A DNA stretch of 35,788 nucleotides from Prevotellaceae bacterium (GCA_021153165.1 JAGKTZ010000012.1:1-35788); one strand, 5' to 3'. Shown: positions 25,110 through 34,785, counted from the stretch's first letter. Translations and numbers: made by a program. Notes: generated by a model from the sequence alone, not told the origin.

Positions 25110-25129
25110 GATGGATGAAATATTACCGC

Positions 25130-28100
25130 TTAGAAGAGCACTTTCTTCTTGTTGATGATGTAGATGTGTCCTTTTTGTGGAGTCAAAACGCGACGGCCCT
25201 GCAGGTCGTAGATTTGAGCGTCTTCCTGCTCATTGTCCGTCTCCACCTGATCGATGAAAGTGGTGCCATCTTCAGACTCTTCGCCCACCAGAATCATACG
25301 CATAGTTTGTGCATTCTGACCACTGATTTCAATAGGCGAACCATCTTTGTTGGACATTGACAAATACAGACGGAAAGGCACCAACGATGCTTCCAATCCC
25401 ATCTTCTGCCATTGTCCCTTCTTGTTGACTGCGTAGACATAATTGCTGTCGTTCAACTCGGCACTTACGGTCTTATTATAAAGACCCTTCACTACATATT
25501 CCATATAAGCAGAAGAGCAAGTCACCTCAGTGCGATACTCGGGTGCAGTATTGTACAACATGGTATTGTGCTGAGCGATATCCAACTGCTTTGCCATTTC
25601 ATTTTTAGGGCGGATGACATAGGGATGGTGCGCTTTAAGTTTAGTGTTAACCTTCTTGATCTTAATGATCTCGACATCCCAACCATCAAGTTCACCATTG
25701 TCGTCTAAATCATAACTGCGAATATCGTTGATGTATGCCACATCGTAGTTGTCCAGGAGGTCCTCGGTCAACTCAACTTTGAATGGTACATAGAGCGCAT
25801 TCCAAGCATCGTTGAGCGTGCGTGTGTAGTTCAGGTCTCTGACGATCTTGTCCTTCGCTACCTCGTACTCGGTCAAGGTGCCGTCTGCGATGAGCTCATA
25901 CTCTATCATATCCTCAATCATCAATACCTGCTCAGGTCTGATGTCTCGGTCTGACTGCATATAAGCGCGGTAGGGGAGTAATGACTGGCCGCTATGAATA
26001 TTCCAGTAGTTGTTTGCGCCTAAAAGATACAAGTCGTAGCGCTCTATATCCTCTGCAGAAGTAGCAGACAGTGTACCGATCATATGATAGTTGCCAACTA
26101 CTGTTTCAGGCATATTGTTTGGAGCAACAGATACTGTAGTTTCCACTTCAGTGCCGATCGTCATATCTTCGTCTGGCAGGATAATATATGGCGTGTAAGC
26201 CTTCATTACCTTTGTTACAGGTGATACGGTGATAGTCTCGTGGGTGCTGCTTGTCATTTCATAGACAATCATACCATATGGCACCTCCATATCGAAGGGC
26301 AGACAGAGCGTAGTTCTTTCGTTTCCTACAAATACGCGGTCGAAACTGATAGAACTTGCCTTGAATGCACGAGGTGCGTCAAAGCCAGCATTTTCCGACA
26401 AGAGCATACGGTCGCACTTCAAATCTCCCTCGTTGCCATATACCACATTGGTATAGCCTGTGCCAGCGAAGTTTTCTGGAGCATAAATGAGTGTGTGATC
26501 GGCGAAGCCCATTGTGCCGATATTGCTTTCGGTGAGTACACCTGCTTCTGTACAAGCGGCGAAGTCAGCCCATTGCAATTGGTCGTTTGCCGCAAAGGCA
26601 CCAGCTTCTACTTGCTTGAGCGTCGCTGGTAGTTTGATCTTTTGCAAGTTAGTCAACGAAGCCAATGTGGTAGACTTGAGAGTGTCGACAGAAGTCTTTT
26701 CCAATGAAGTCAAATCCTTCACCCCTGTGTGGTAGTCAAACCAGCCGTCTACATCGGTCACACCCTGCAATTGGTCAGTGCTCATTACTGCGCGTGAACC
26801 ATAAGCGCGGAATACTTCGTCGTCAGTAAAATTGGTGCAGACTTCCTTGGCATGTGATGTATACTCGGTATCTGTCACATAGTTTTGGTAGAGACCTGTG
26901 GGAACATACATCTTTTCTACTTGATAGGGTTGGTCTGAGATAGGATCAGTAAAGGCATCACTGTCCAATGTAGGTTTTTGACGGCAAAGGAATACCAGAT
27001 TCTTGAGGTTCTTGCACGCTCCGAATGCATCGTTGCCAATCACTGTTGTAGCATCACCTACCACGATGGTTTCGATGTTCAGACAGTCATAGAATGCATT
27101 GTCGTCGATCTTTGTGACATTCTTTGGTAGGATGATGGTTTGCAACTTATCGAGTTTCCAGAACATATGTTCGGGAATTTCATTGTTTTGCTTAACATAG
27201 TCATTTTTACCCTTTCTGTTGAAGCAGATGTCGTTGAGGTCGGTGCAGATAGTAGCATCATAGAGGTCGAGATAGGTCATACGAGCCAATGCCACTTCGT
27301 CGGCATCTTCCTCATCTCGACCACCAAGCATACGCAATACGGCGATGTCCTTACCATTGATATATCCTTTTACCTTCAAGGCTTTAATGCTGATGAAGTC
27401 GCCACTAATGCGACCTACATCGCTAGGTGTATCCATTTCCACAGTGAAACCAAGTGCTTCGCCCAGTTTTCCTGGCTCTGGCACTGTGACGACCTTGATC
27501 TCGTCTTTGCTTTCTTTGATGCCTTGAATATGGTTGGCATATTGTGGCCAAGCCTTACGATAGTCTTCTTCCTTGCCTGGAGTGACATAGATAACAAAGT
27601 TTTCAGGAAGATCCTTGAATGCATCGGTAGCCAGGCCTGGGATAGTATCGCAAATAGCATTGATAGTAGTCAGTGAAGTACAGCCAGTGAAGGCATTCAC
27701 AGTAATCGTATCAACACTGTATGGGAGCGCCACTTCCATCAAATTAGAGCATCCATTCAACGAATGTTCTCCGAGTTCTGTCACATTCGAAGCCACCATC
27801 AGCTCGTTGAACTTGGTGATTTCGGTGTTGCCGTTCACTATATTTTCCACATTCTTCATGCTTGCCATCTCCATCAGCGTGAAGATTCTTTTTTCTGCCA
27901 AAGCATGTATCAGGGCATCGTCCTCGAATGGCGAAACTATAGAGTCTCCACGAGTATAATAAGCATGACTACCCGAGAGATGCTCGCGAATAGCATTGGT
28001 AGTGTAGAAGACCTTGATAGTCTTGTCTTTTGACCAAGCATTGGCATCGGTAGTAGGTACTTCATTGCAGAGCAAGATCACTTCTTGCAATTTAGGACTG

Positions 28101-31100
28101 TCGTGGGTAACTTTCTTACCAATGCTCTTAATATTGTCGCCGATGACCAGACGACTCAAAGCGTTACAGTGGTTGAATGCGTATTCCTTAATCTTTGTAG
28201 CGCTCTTTGGCAAAATCAAAGTTTCAAGCACATCCAATTGCCAGAACATATAGGTGTCGATGCAATTGTCCTCGGTGATGCGGTCGTTTGAACCATCTTG
28301 GTTGTAGTCCTCGCCACCTGCCTTGATATCTGCATCGTAGAGGTCGAGGTATTTCAAGTTGCGAGCACGAGTCACTTCGGCATTGTTGACATCGCGACCA
28401 CCCATATGGCGAATAACACCGATGTCGGTACCATTGATAGGACCAGAGATCTTCAATTTGTCGTACTTGTGGTAGTTACCGCTAATGGTAAGTGGATCTG
28501 TGCCAGTGATGGTGAGACCTAACTTTTCAGCCAATGTACCAGGCTCTGTCAAGGTTACCTCGAAGATGCCGGTATGCTTTTCGCTGACACTTTGAATGTG
28601 GTCTGCATAATCTGGCCAAGCAGTTTTGTAAGCTTCAACCGATTCCGCAGGTACATATATTATGTAATTGTTGGGTAATGCTGCAAACACATCTGTACCC
28701 AAACTTGCTGGTGTAGCAGATTGGAAGGTAACGCGACTCAAACTTGCACAGCTCTTGAATGCTTCATCACTAATCGTATTCACAGATTCTGGAATGACGA
28801 CATCATCAAGCAAAGCACAATTATAAAAGGCTTGCTTACCGATAGTTTGAAGGGTCGTAGGTAATTCTATACCTTGCAATTTAGTACAATCCTTGAACCA
28901 AGAATCTCCTACATAATCGAGATTTATGCATTCGAATGCCTTGAATTCATGGAATGCATCCAATGCTTTTCCTTGGAACTTGCCATTCAGCGCAGCGGGA
29001 TCGGTCACCTGCATCACATCATAGATGTCATAACTACCACCCATCACTGGCGAAGAATATCTCATACCGCAATCCCCCAGCACGCTCATCAGGGCGGGGT
29101 CTTCGGTCATGATGAAGCTGGGGAGGAAACGGTCCTTGTACTTCACCCAAGCTGTATCTGCTTCGAACTCCTCTACGGCAGTAGTCACCATCTTTACCTT
29201 GAACTTAGGACAGTCTTTGAAGACATCCTTGCCCAGCATCACGCGATAGGGAGCCATAGGTTCTACGCTATTGCCGCCATCGGTGCGGAAGTAGAGCATA
29301 TTGATGTGTTCCAAGTTAGGACAATTAGCGAATGCTGAATCCTGGAGCACGACTTCGAGGTCGGTATAAGCGTCACCTGTAGCACCAAAGCCCTTGAGGT
29401 CGAACATTGAGATACCTTTCAATGTTTCGCTGCCATAGAATGCCTTTTTAGCAACATAGTCGAGCTTGTAGTTATGGTTGATACCTATATCGTTGACAAG
29501 TCCCACTTCGCCATTTTGGCTTGCCATATCGCCATTTTGGCCAATGATGTGCAGGTGCTCGATCGTGTGTCCTCCGATATAGCTTTGCTTCTTTTGAGAG
29601 TTGTTTTCGAAACTATAACTATATTGTGCACCAAAATCAGTGAAGTCCACTGGTTCTTCTATATCAACTACTTCGAAGTTGTCCACATACTTTCCCCATA
29701 CGGGATTTTCCGCAAAATCTTCGTACTTTTCTCTACCAATGCGAATCTTTAGTTTGCTCATGTCGCAATCTTCGAAAATATCCTCGCCACAAACGATAAA
29801 GTTTTCGGGACCGAGTGCTACATCGCGATTGGTCGCGTTGCTGTGCATAATCAAGTTCAAAGTCTCAAGGTTAGAACATCCCTTGAATGCCTTGTCAGGG
29901 ATAAGGATTGTCATAGGGGCATACATCTCGCCTGTATTCACGTCCTTGAAGTTGATGGTCTTGAGGTTCGTCTTGTTGTGAAAAGCAGTATTTCCTATGG
30001 ACACAGTTTTGTAGTTGTAAGCAGAACCAATATCGTTGTACAGCGTCACGGTTTCTTGATCTGCCACCTCCTTCACATACATATGATAGATAGTGTGCTT
30101 ACACTCTGTCATCAACCACTGTCCTTGCAATGCCCAGGTTGGATTGCGGTGTGTCTTCTTACCAACCGTATTGGCTACATAGGTCAAGCCACCCACACCT
30201 GCAGCCGAAGCAGCAGATATACCCGCAGCCATCATGTAATAGGAGTAGTTTGTCACAGCAGCTGCCACCGCAACTTCTTTTGCTGCCAAGGCAGTAGATG
30301 CAATAGAAACATTATTCAGAGCTGTAGTCAATGCAGTACTGCTAATGCTACTGAGAGTCATACCTGGCTGCCAAGTGGCATTAATTATAGTCGTTAATTT
30401 TGCAGTTTCACTCAATGCCGTTTGAACCGCTGCATTAAGCGTAGCTTGAGCTGTATTGATTGCAGTCTGTCTGGCTGCTTCTGCAGTGAGTTGCGCAGCT
30501 GCTTTGGCAGAAGTTGTCGCTGCATTGGCTGATCCCCAAGTAGCAATCGCTATGGCCACTTCCACACCAATAATGGCTGCATTCCACCATGAAGATTGCA
30601 AACGCGTCAATTCTGAAGTTGGTAAGCTGTTTAATGACTTAGATGCATAATCATAAGTCACACCTTCGTGGGTGATGGGATCGTAGATTGTGGGCATATA
30701 GTCTGATGCCACAATTTTGTCAGCATATTGACTCCAGTTGGGGTCAGAGATATACATGTCGTATAGTTGTGGAGCCACTACGATACGGAAGTCCTGGTGG
30801 CAACCATCGAAGACATCGCTGCCTACCAATACATCCGTCGGATACAACATCTCATAGCGATTATCTCCATCTGTGGCAAGGTAATACATGTTGAACTCCT
30901 TCAGATTACTACAATTTTGGAAGGCACCGTCATGTATCACCATCTTCAGTCGTGTATTGGCATTATCTAATCCAGATGCGCAGTCTTCGAACACTACTTT
31001 TTGGATATTCTCGTTGCCTTGAAGCGCTGTGCTGTTGATGGCTATGGTCTTATAATTGTAGGTGGTACCAATGTCATTGTAGATACGCATTTCACCATTA

Positions 31101-32191
31101 GCGGCAGCGATCTTGTTATTGTCCACGCCAACGATTTGCATGTACCAAGTCTCTTTGTTTGGTACACCAACAAGCAGCTGGTCGAGATCGAGATTGCGGA
31201 ACTCTGTCGTCCAGGGTTCAAGCAATGTCTTCATCTCGTCTATTTTGCTACTTGAGAGTTGGTGACCGAAGTAACCATATTTCACACCATCTTCCTCTTC
31301 GAAGTCGGTGGGGGTGTAGTTGGATGCTACGATATAGTCAGCATACTTGTTCCAGTTGGGGTCGGCAAGGAACATCTTGTACACCAATGGGTCCACTACA
31401 ATACGGAAGTCCTCGTGGCAACCGTCAAATACGTTGCTGCCGATATAGACGTCTGTGGGCTTGAGCATCTGCTCGTGGTTGGTGCCGTCGGTGACGGTGT
31501 AATACATATAGAGCTCCCGCAGGTTGCTGCAGTTTTGGAAGGCGCCATCGTGTATCACCATTTTGAGCATTGTATTGGCGTTGGCCGAACCAGAAGCACA
31601 GTCTTCGAACACGATTCGTTGGATGTGAGTGTTGCCGCGCAGGGCAGTGCCGTCGATGGCAATGGTCTTGTAGTTGTAAGTACTACCGATGTCGTTGTAG
31701 ATGCGCATCGTGCCGTCCAAATCGTCGATGTCGTCGTTGTCCACGCCTGTGATTTGCATATACCAAGTTTCCTCGCCTGGTGCTTGGGTCAGGATGCCCT
31801 CGACATCAAGGTCCGTAAACTTTTCTTTCCAGGGGTTGACGATCTCCTTCATTGCGTCCATATCGTCGCTTGAAAGCTGATCGCCGTAGTAACTGTACTG
31901 CACTCCATCTTCCCAATAGCCCCAAGATGCTCGGGGTTGTACACTCGTCGTTGTGTTTGAGCGCTTTTGCGAAGAAGTCTTCATGACGGGTTCGTGCACC
32001 ACGAAACATTGTGCCACGGAGTCGTATGTCATCTCCGAGGCAGGAATGGCTTCGGTGGCAAGGGGGTAGGACTGTGTTTGCAAACAACTGTCCTCCGTCA
32101 CCTCATTCGAACCGTCTGCCCATGCCCTGAGGGGCAATGATAGCATCAGTATAGATGCCGTGGCAAGGGTAAATAAAGTTTTCCTTTTCAT
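25130..32191 (-). CDS. Giant BspA-like leucine-rich repeat surface protein with T9SS sorting domain
   Basis: A 2353-residue exported protein with signal peptide MKRKTLFTLATASILMLSLP and cleavage near AWA. Residues ~91-290 and ~301-500 are two copies of a ~200-residue module, each with YGxQLSS, ETWYMQI, RIYNDIG, GAFQNCSNL and FDGCH. Residues ~535-680 are an Ala/Thr-rich hydrophobic insert with membrane-like segments at both ends. BspA-type LRR units (YAFNHCNALSRLVIGDNI and similar) follow. Residues ~1210-1565 and ~1566-1900 form a second duplicated module with LxDLYDA and GGRD blocks. The C-terminus (AQIYDLQGRRVL, GHIYIINKKKVLF) is a T9SS sorting segment. An adhesin or structural surface role is likely. 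It has its own promoter and diverges from a membrane TPR-HTH regulator that may control it. Confidence 0.92.
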   Translation of the reverse strand: MKRKTLFTLATASILMLSLPLRAWADGSNEVTEDSCLQTQSYPLATEAIPASEMTYDSVAQCFVVHEPVMKTSSQKRSNTTTSVQPRASWGYWEDGVQYSYYGDQLSSDDMDAMKEIVNPWKEKFTDLDVEGILTQAPGEETWYMQITGVDNDDIDDLDGTMRIYNDIGSTYNYKTIAIDGTALRGNTHIQRIVFEDCASGSANANTMLKMVIHDGAFQNCSNLRELYMYYTVTDGTNHEQMLKPTDVYIGSNVFDGCHEDFRIVVDPLVYKMFLADPNWNKYADYIVASNYTPTDFEEEDGVKYGYFGHQLSSSKIDEMKTLLEPWTTEFRNLDLDQLLVGVPNKETWYMQIVGVDNNKIAAANGEMRIYNDIGTTYNYKTIAINSTALQGNENIQKVVFEDCASGLDNANTRLKMVIHDGAFQNCSNLKEFNMYYLATDGDNRYEMLYPTDVLVGSDVFDGCHQDFRIVVAPQLYDMYISDPNWSQYADKIVASDYMPTIYDPITHEGVTYDYASKSLNSLPTSELTRLQSSWWNAAIIGVEVAIAIATWGSANAATTSAKAAAQLTAEAARQTAINTAQATLNAAVQTALSETAKLTTIINATWQPGMTLSSISSTALTTALNNVSIASTALAAKEVAVAAAVTNYSYYMMAAGISAASAAGVGGLTYVANTVGKKTHRNPTWALQGQWLMTECKHTIYHMYVKEVADQETVTLYNDIGSAYNYKTVSIGNTAFHNKTNLKTINFKDVNTGEMYAPMTILIPDKAFKGCSNLETLNLIMHSNATNRDVALGPENFIVCGEDIFEDCDMSKLKIRIGREKYEDFAENPVWGKYVDNFEVVDIEEPVDFTDFGAQYSYSFENNSQKKQSYIGGHTIEHLHIIGQNGDMASQNGEVGLVNDIGINHNYKLDYVAKKAFYGSETLKGISMFDLKGFGATGDAYTDLEVVLQDSAFANCPNLEHINMLYFRTDGGNSVEPMAPYRVMLGKDVFKDCPKFKVKMVTTAVEEFEADTAWVKYKDRFLPSFIMTEDPALMSVLGDCGMRYSSPVMGGSYDIYDVMQVTDPAALNGKFQGKALDAFHEFKAFECINLDYVGDSWFKDCTKLQGIELPTTLQTIGKQAFYNCALLDDVVIPESVNTISDEAFKSCASLSRVTFQSATPASLGTDVFAALPNNYIIYVPAESVEAYKTAWPDYADHIQSVSEKHTGIFEVTLTEPGTLAEKLGLTITGTDPLTISGNYHKYDKLKISGPINGTDIGVIRHMGGRDVNNAEVTRARNLKYLDLYDADIKAGGEDYNQDGSNDRITEDNCIDTYMFWQLDVLETLILPKSATKIKEYAFNHCNALSRLVIGDNIKSIGKKVTHDSPKLQEVILLCNEVPTTDANAWSKDKTIKVFYTTNAIREHLSGSHAYYTRGDSIVSPFEDDALIHALAEKRIFTLMEMASMKNVENIVNGNTEITKFNELMVASNVTELGEHSLNGCSNLMEVALPYSVDTITVNAFTGCTSLTTINAICDTIPGLATDAFKDLPENFVIYVTPGKEEDYRKAWPQYANHIQGIKESKDEIKVVTVPEPGKLGEALGFTVEMDTPSDVGRISGDFISIKALKVKGYINGKDIAVLRMLGGRDEEDADEVALARMTYLDLYDATICTDLNDICFNRKGKNDYVKQNNEIPEHMFWKLDKLQTIILPKNVTKIDDNAFYDCLNIETIVVGDATTVIGNDAFGACKNLKNLVFLCRQKPTLDSDAFTDPISDQPYQVEKMYVPTGLYQNYVTDTEYTSHAKEVCTNFTDDEVFRAYGSRAVMSTDQLQGVTDVDGWFDYHTGVKDLTSLEKTSVDTLKSTTLASLTNLQKIKLPATLKQVEAGAFAANDQLQWADFAACTEAGVLTESNIGTMGFADHTLIYAPENFAGTGYTNVVYGNEGDLKCDRMLLSENAGFDAPRAFKASSISFDRVFVGNERTTLCLPFDMEVPYGMIVYEMTSSTHETITVSPVTKVMKAYTPYIILPDEDMTIGTEVETTVSVAPNNMPETVVGNYHMIGTLSATSAEDIERYDLYLLGANNYWNIHSGQSLLPYRAYMQSDRDIRPEQVLMIEDMIEYELIADGTLTEYEVAKDKIVRDLNYTRTLNDAWNALYVPFKVELTEDLLDNYDVAYINDIRSYDLDDNGELDGWDVEIIKIKKVNTKLKAHHPYVIRPKNEMAKQLDIAQHNTMLYNTAPEYRTEVTCSSAYMEYVVKGLYNKTVSAELNDSNYVYAVNKKGQWQKMGLEASLVPFRLYLSMSNKDGSPIEISGQNAQTMRMILVGEESEDGTTFIDQVETDNEQEDAQIYDLQGRRVLTPQKGHIYIINKKKVLF

Positions 32192-32316
32192 TTGTTATTT
32201 ATTAAGTTGTATTTTGGTGTTAATATCCTGTTTTTTGATATAATGTCCAGCCTTTTGAGGTGGGCGCATTAGTCTGCTTCCGAATTGCCGTTGTTTTATA
32301 CTTTGTATAAACTATG

Positions 32317-32324
32317 CAAAGTTA
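32317..32324 (-). promoter_or_regulatory. -7 promoter box for the giant surface protein
   Basis: Minus-strand TAACTTTG matches TAnnTTTG. A start near 32310 gives a ~118-nt leader. It lies in the 310-bp gap 32192-32501, which holds no gene. Confidence 0.6.
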
Positions 32325-32390
32325 CTTTGAACTGCCGAAATCTTAAAAAAATGAAATCCTACATTTCTTTCTACAACCCCTGTATTTACG

Positions 32391-32424
32391 GATGTATACA
32401 TCAAATGTAAACCGAAATGTAAAC
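32391..32424. promoter_or_regulatory. Candidate operator: repeated ATGTA half-sites
   Basis: A perfect 12-bp palindrome, GATGTATACATC (32391-32402), is followed by two direct copies of AAATGTAAAC (32403-32412 and 32415-32424). ATGTA therefore recurs at 13- and 12-bp spacing on one face, and an inverted copy, TACATTT, sits at 32360-32366. The cluster lies between the two divergent promoters, a natural place for a shared regulator to bind. Confidence 0.5.
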
Positions 32425-32456
32425 AGGAGAATTTAGGTTACTACATAGAATTTACA

Positions 32457-32464
32457 TACTTTTG
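32457..32464 (+). promoter_or_regulatory. -7 promoter box for the TPR-HTH gene
   Basis: TACTTTTG matches TAnnTTTG. Start near 32471 leads to a ~55-nt leader before the ATG at 32526. Confidence 0.55.
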
Positions 32465-32525
32465 CATTATGTTTATACAATAGACATAAAGGCAAGTCTT
32501 AGTGATATACAAAAGAAAAACAATT

Positions 32526-34454
32526 ATGAAATTACCTTTATGGAGTAGATGTCTGCTCCTACTTCAAATGTTGCTTTTGGTATGCGGCACCTGTTTTGCA
32601 AACGAAGAACTCTTTCACGAAGCAAGAACTTTGCAGCGTGGCGGGAAGTACAAAGAGGCCATCGAAGCATTCAGAAACTACCTGACACAACCTGTGGCAG
32701 GAGACAGTCTATCCAACCAAGAGCAAACATTGTATACTGAAGCTTTGATGCAACTGATGAATACTTTTCAAAGCAAAGGTGAGCCCGAGGCTTGCATTAC
32801 TACCCTGGAAGAGGTTTTCAAGGGTTCGCCTGCCATACAAAGACAATGTCTGAGAGATTATTACTCCATACTGGGATATGCTTTGTCTCGCACAGAAAGA
32901 ATGAAGGAGGCAGAAGAAACGACAATGAAAGCACTCGCGCTGCCGCTTCATCAACCTACGCCTGAAAATTATTTCCGCGATTATGCCTATGCAGCAGCGG
33001 TGTTTTATAGCAATCCCAACTATCAGAAGGAAATGATAAATTGGTGCGAAGAGGCAATGAAGCAGGCTGATTTGTGCAAGAATACTTCGGGTAAACAGTG
33101 GGTGATGACGATGCTGGGGTCTCTCTACAAACGAAACGGGTACATCAATAAGGCGATGAAACTATTCTTGCAAAGCAAGGAGGAAGCGCTGGACAAGAAG
33201 GATGATTTAGGCGTACTCAATAGCCTAAATACATTGACTGACCTTTTCCTTTATTGGAAACTGCCACAATATGCAAATATCTACGCGTCAGAAGCCCTGC
33301 AAGTGGAAAAGGGGATGAAGGAAAAGAATCCGATGGTGTCGGCACAGACCTATATAAATAAAGGTTGGGCACTGTATCATCTTGGCGTAGCGGATTCGGT
33401 ATCTTATTACACACAACAAGCTCGTGCGCTCTGTCAGTCGCTACCTTATAATAGCGGTATGGTGGACGTGAACTTGCTGAATGGTACATTCATGGCAGAG
33501 GGAGAAGGAGATTCCCTCCAGAATGGCATAAAGGAACTACTGCAAGTAGCACAACAAGCTACGACCGTAAACCGTGCGAAAGCCTATCACCAATTGGCTC
33601 AAACCTACTTGAAACACGGGAACAACGGCATGGCGGAGACCATGCTCGATAGCCTATATGTATTGCTGAAGCAATGTGATTCGCCAGCCTACATCCACGT
33701 GGACTATGGGCCGATACTGGATCATTTTCTGAAAACCAAGAATCAGTCGAAAGTCGAGCAATTCCTTAGGATGATGCTCGAAGAACAGCAAACCTTAGAG
33801 GAGAAGAATGTAAATTTTAATCTGGTGGAGTCTATCGTTGAACTACAGATAGCACATAATAAACAAGAAGAGAAGATAATTCAGCTGGGAAATACCAACC
33901 AACGTCTTTGGGTATTGGTGGGGATCGTCTTATTCGTCGTCGTCATTGCTGCGGTTGTGATTTTCCTTTTATATCAAAGAAAGCAGCACAAACTGCAAAT
34001 GAAGCAGGCCGATGCCGAACTTACTTCCGTAGTACAAAAGCTGGAACAATCAAATGCTGAAAAAGAAATGAGAGCGCAAGAGATCAAAGATTTCCTGAAA
34101 GAGAAAAACAATAGCCTGGAACTGGAAGCTTTGACACCATCAATACTTCTAACAGAAGGAGAATCCAAATTCCGTCAGTGCTTTGAACTGTTGTATCCGC
34201 TATTCCTACCTTGTCTTCGAGAGAGAGTGCCCACGATCACTCGCCGTGAAGAGTTGCTCTCAATGCTCATTGTCTTAAAGCAAGACAACAAGCGGATAGC
34301 CGAACTCTTGGCCGTAGCCCCAAGAAGTGTCTTGATGCTTCGTCACCGCTTCCGCCAAAAGATTGGCATGGAGACTGAATTCTCGTTGGAAAATTTTATA
34401 GAGGAGATATTGAGAATTACTAAAAGTTCTGGTGAAATGCCAGAGGCAGATTAA
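32526..34454 (+). CDS. Membrane-anchored TPR protein with C-terminal LuxR-like HTH
   Basis: A transmembrane regulator of ~642 residues. I start it at the ATG at 32526 (MKLPLWSRCLLLLQMLLLVC), which directly opens the signal peptide; the frame extends to 32502. TPR-like helical repeats (EARTLQRGGKYKEAIEAF and following) fill the N-terminal ~400 residues. One membrane helix (LVGIVLFVVVIAAVVIFLLY) sits near residue 465, followed by a coiled coil (~490-550). The end resembles a LuxR/GerE helix-turn-helix: LLSMLIVLKQDNKRIAELLA then APRSVLMLRHRFRQKIG. The TPR part should be periplasmic and the HTH cytoplasmic. It is divergent from the giant surface protein and probably regulates it, though this is inferred only from position. 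Confidence 0.87.
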   Translation: MKLPLWSRCLLLLQMLLLVCGTCFANEELFHEARTLQRGGKYKEAIEAFRNYLTQPVAGDSLSNQEQTLYTEALMQLMNTFQSKGEPEACITTLEEVFKGSPAIQRQCLRDYYSILGYALSRTERMKEAEETTMKALALPLHQPTPENYFRDYAYAAAVFYSNPNYQKEMINWCEEAMKQADLCKNTSGKQWVMTMLGSLYKRNGYINKAMKLFLQSKEEALDKKDDLGVLNSLNTLTDLFLYWKLPQYANIYASEALQVEKGMKEKNPMVSAQTYINKGWALYHLGVADSVSYYTQQARALCQSLPYNSGMVDVNLLNGTFMAEGEGDSLQNGIKELLQVAQQATTVNRAKAYHQLAQTYLKHGNNGMAETMLDSLYVLLKQCDSPAYIHVDYGPILDHFLKTKNQSKVEQFLRMMLEEQQTLEEKNVNFNLVESIVELQIAHNKQEEKIIQLGNTNQRLWVLVGIVLFVVVIAAVVIFLLYQRKQHKLQMKQADAELTSVVQKLEQSNAEKEMRAQEIKDFLKEKNNSLELEALTPSILLTEGESKFRQCFELLYPLFLPCLRERVPTITRREELLSMLIVLKQDNKRIAELLAVAPRSVLMLRHRFRQKIGMETEFSLENFIEEILRITKSSGEMPEAD

Positions 34455-34474
34455 GTGGTGTTAGAAACTTTGGT

Positions 34475-34525
34475 GTGTGTAAAAGGGAATGACATTGTGT
34501 TACAACAATATTCCCTTTTATACAC
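34475..34525 (+). terminator. Possible terminator after the TPR-HTH gene
   Basis: A 16-bp imperfect stem (34475-34490 with 34510-34525), 21 bases after the stop codon, contains its own run of Ts in the right arm (CCCTTTTA). A further T-run lies at 34531-34536. It is plausible but not classical. Confidence 0.55.
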
Positions 34526-34544
34526 AGCGATTTTTTCATTCGCT

Positions 34545-34766
34545 AAAAAATATTCAAGCAAGCTTGATATTATTTCGTTCGCTTAATCGTATATTTGATA
34601 TGAATATCCAATATACTTCCGCTCGCGGTGAAAAATATTGAAGTAAGCTTGATATTATTTTGCTCGCTTAATCGTATATTTGATATGAATCTCCAATATA
34701 CTTCCGCTCGCTGTAAAAAATATTGAAGTAAACTTCATATTTCTTGCTCGCTTAATCGTATATTTG
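34545..34766 (+). repeat. 85-bp tandem repeat, about 2.6 copies, each carrying a promoter-like box
   Basis: AAAAATATT blocks end at 34554, 34639 and 34724, an exact 85-bp period. Each unit includes CTTAATCGTATATTTG, whose TATATTTG (34590, 34675 and 34759) matches TAnnTTTG. The units also share an imperfect palindrome around AAGCTTGATATT. The third copy is cut short after its box and runs directly into the deaminase gene. It fills most of the 331-bp gap 34455-34785, which has no gene. Confidence 0.9.
34759..34766 (+). promoter_or_regulatory. Proximal -7 promoter box for the deaminase gene
   Basis: TATATTTG in the last repeat copy predicts a start near 34773 with a very short leader. The upstream copies at 34590-34597 and 34675-34682 may give longer transcripts. 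A full AAGGAGG Shine-Dalgarno sequence (34773-34779) lies 6 bases before the ATG, unusual for Bacteroidetes, where such sites are normally weak. Confidence 0.6.
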
Positions 34767-34785
34767 CAGAAAAAGGAGGTTTACT

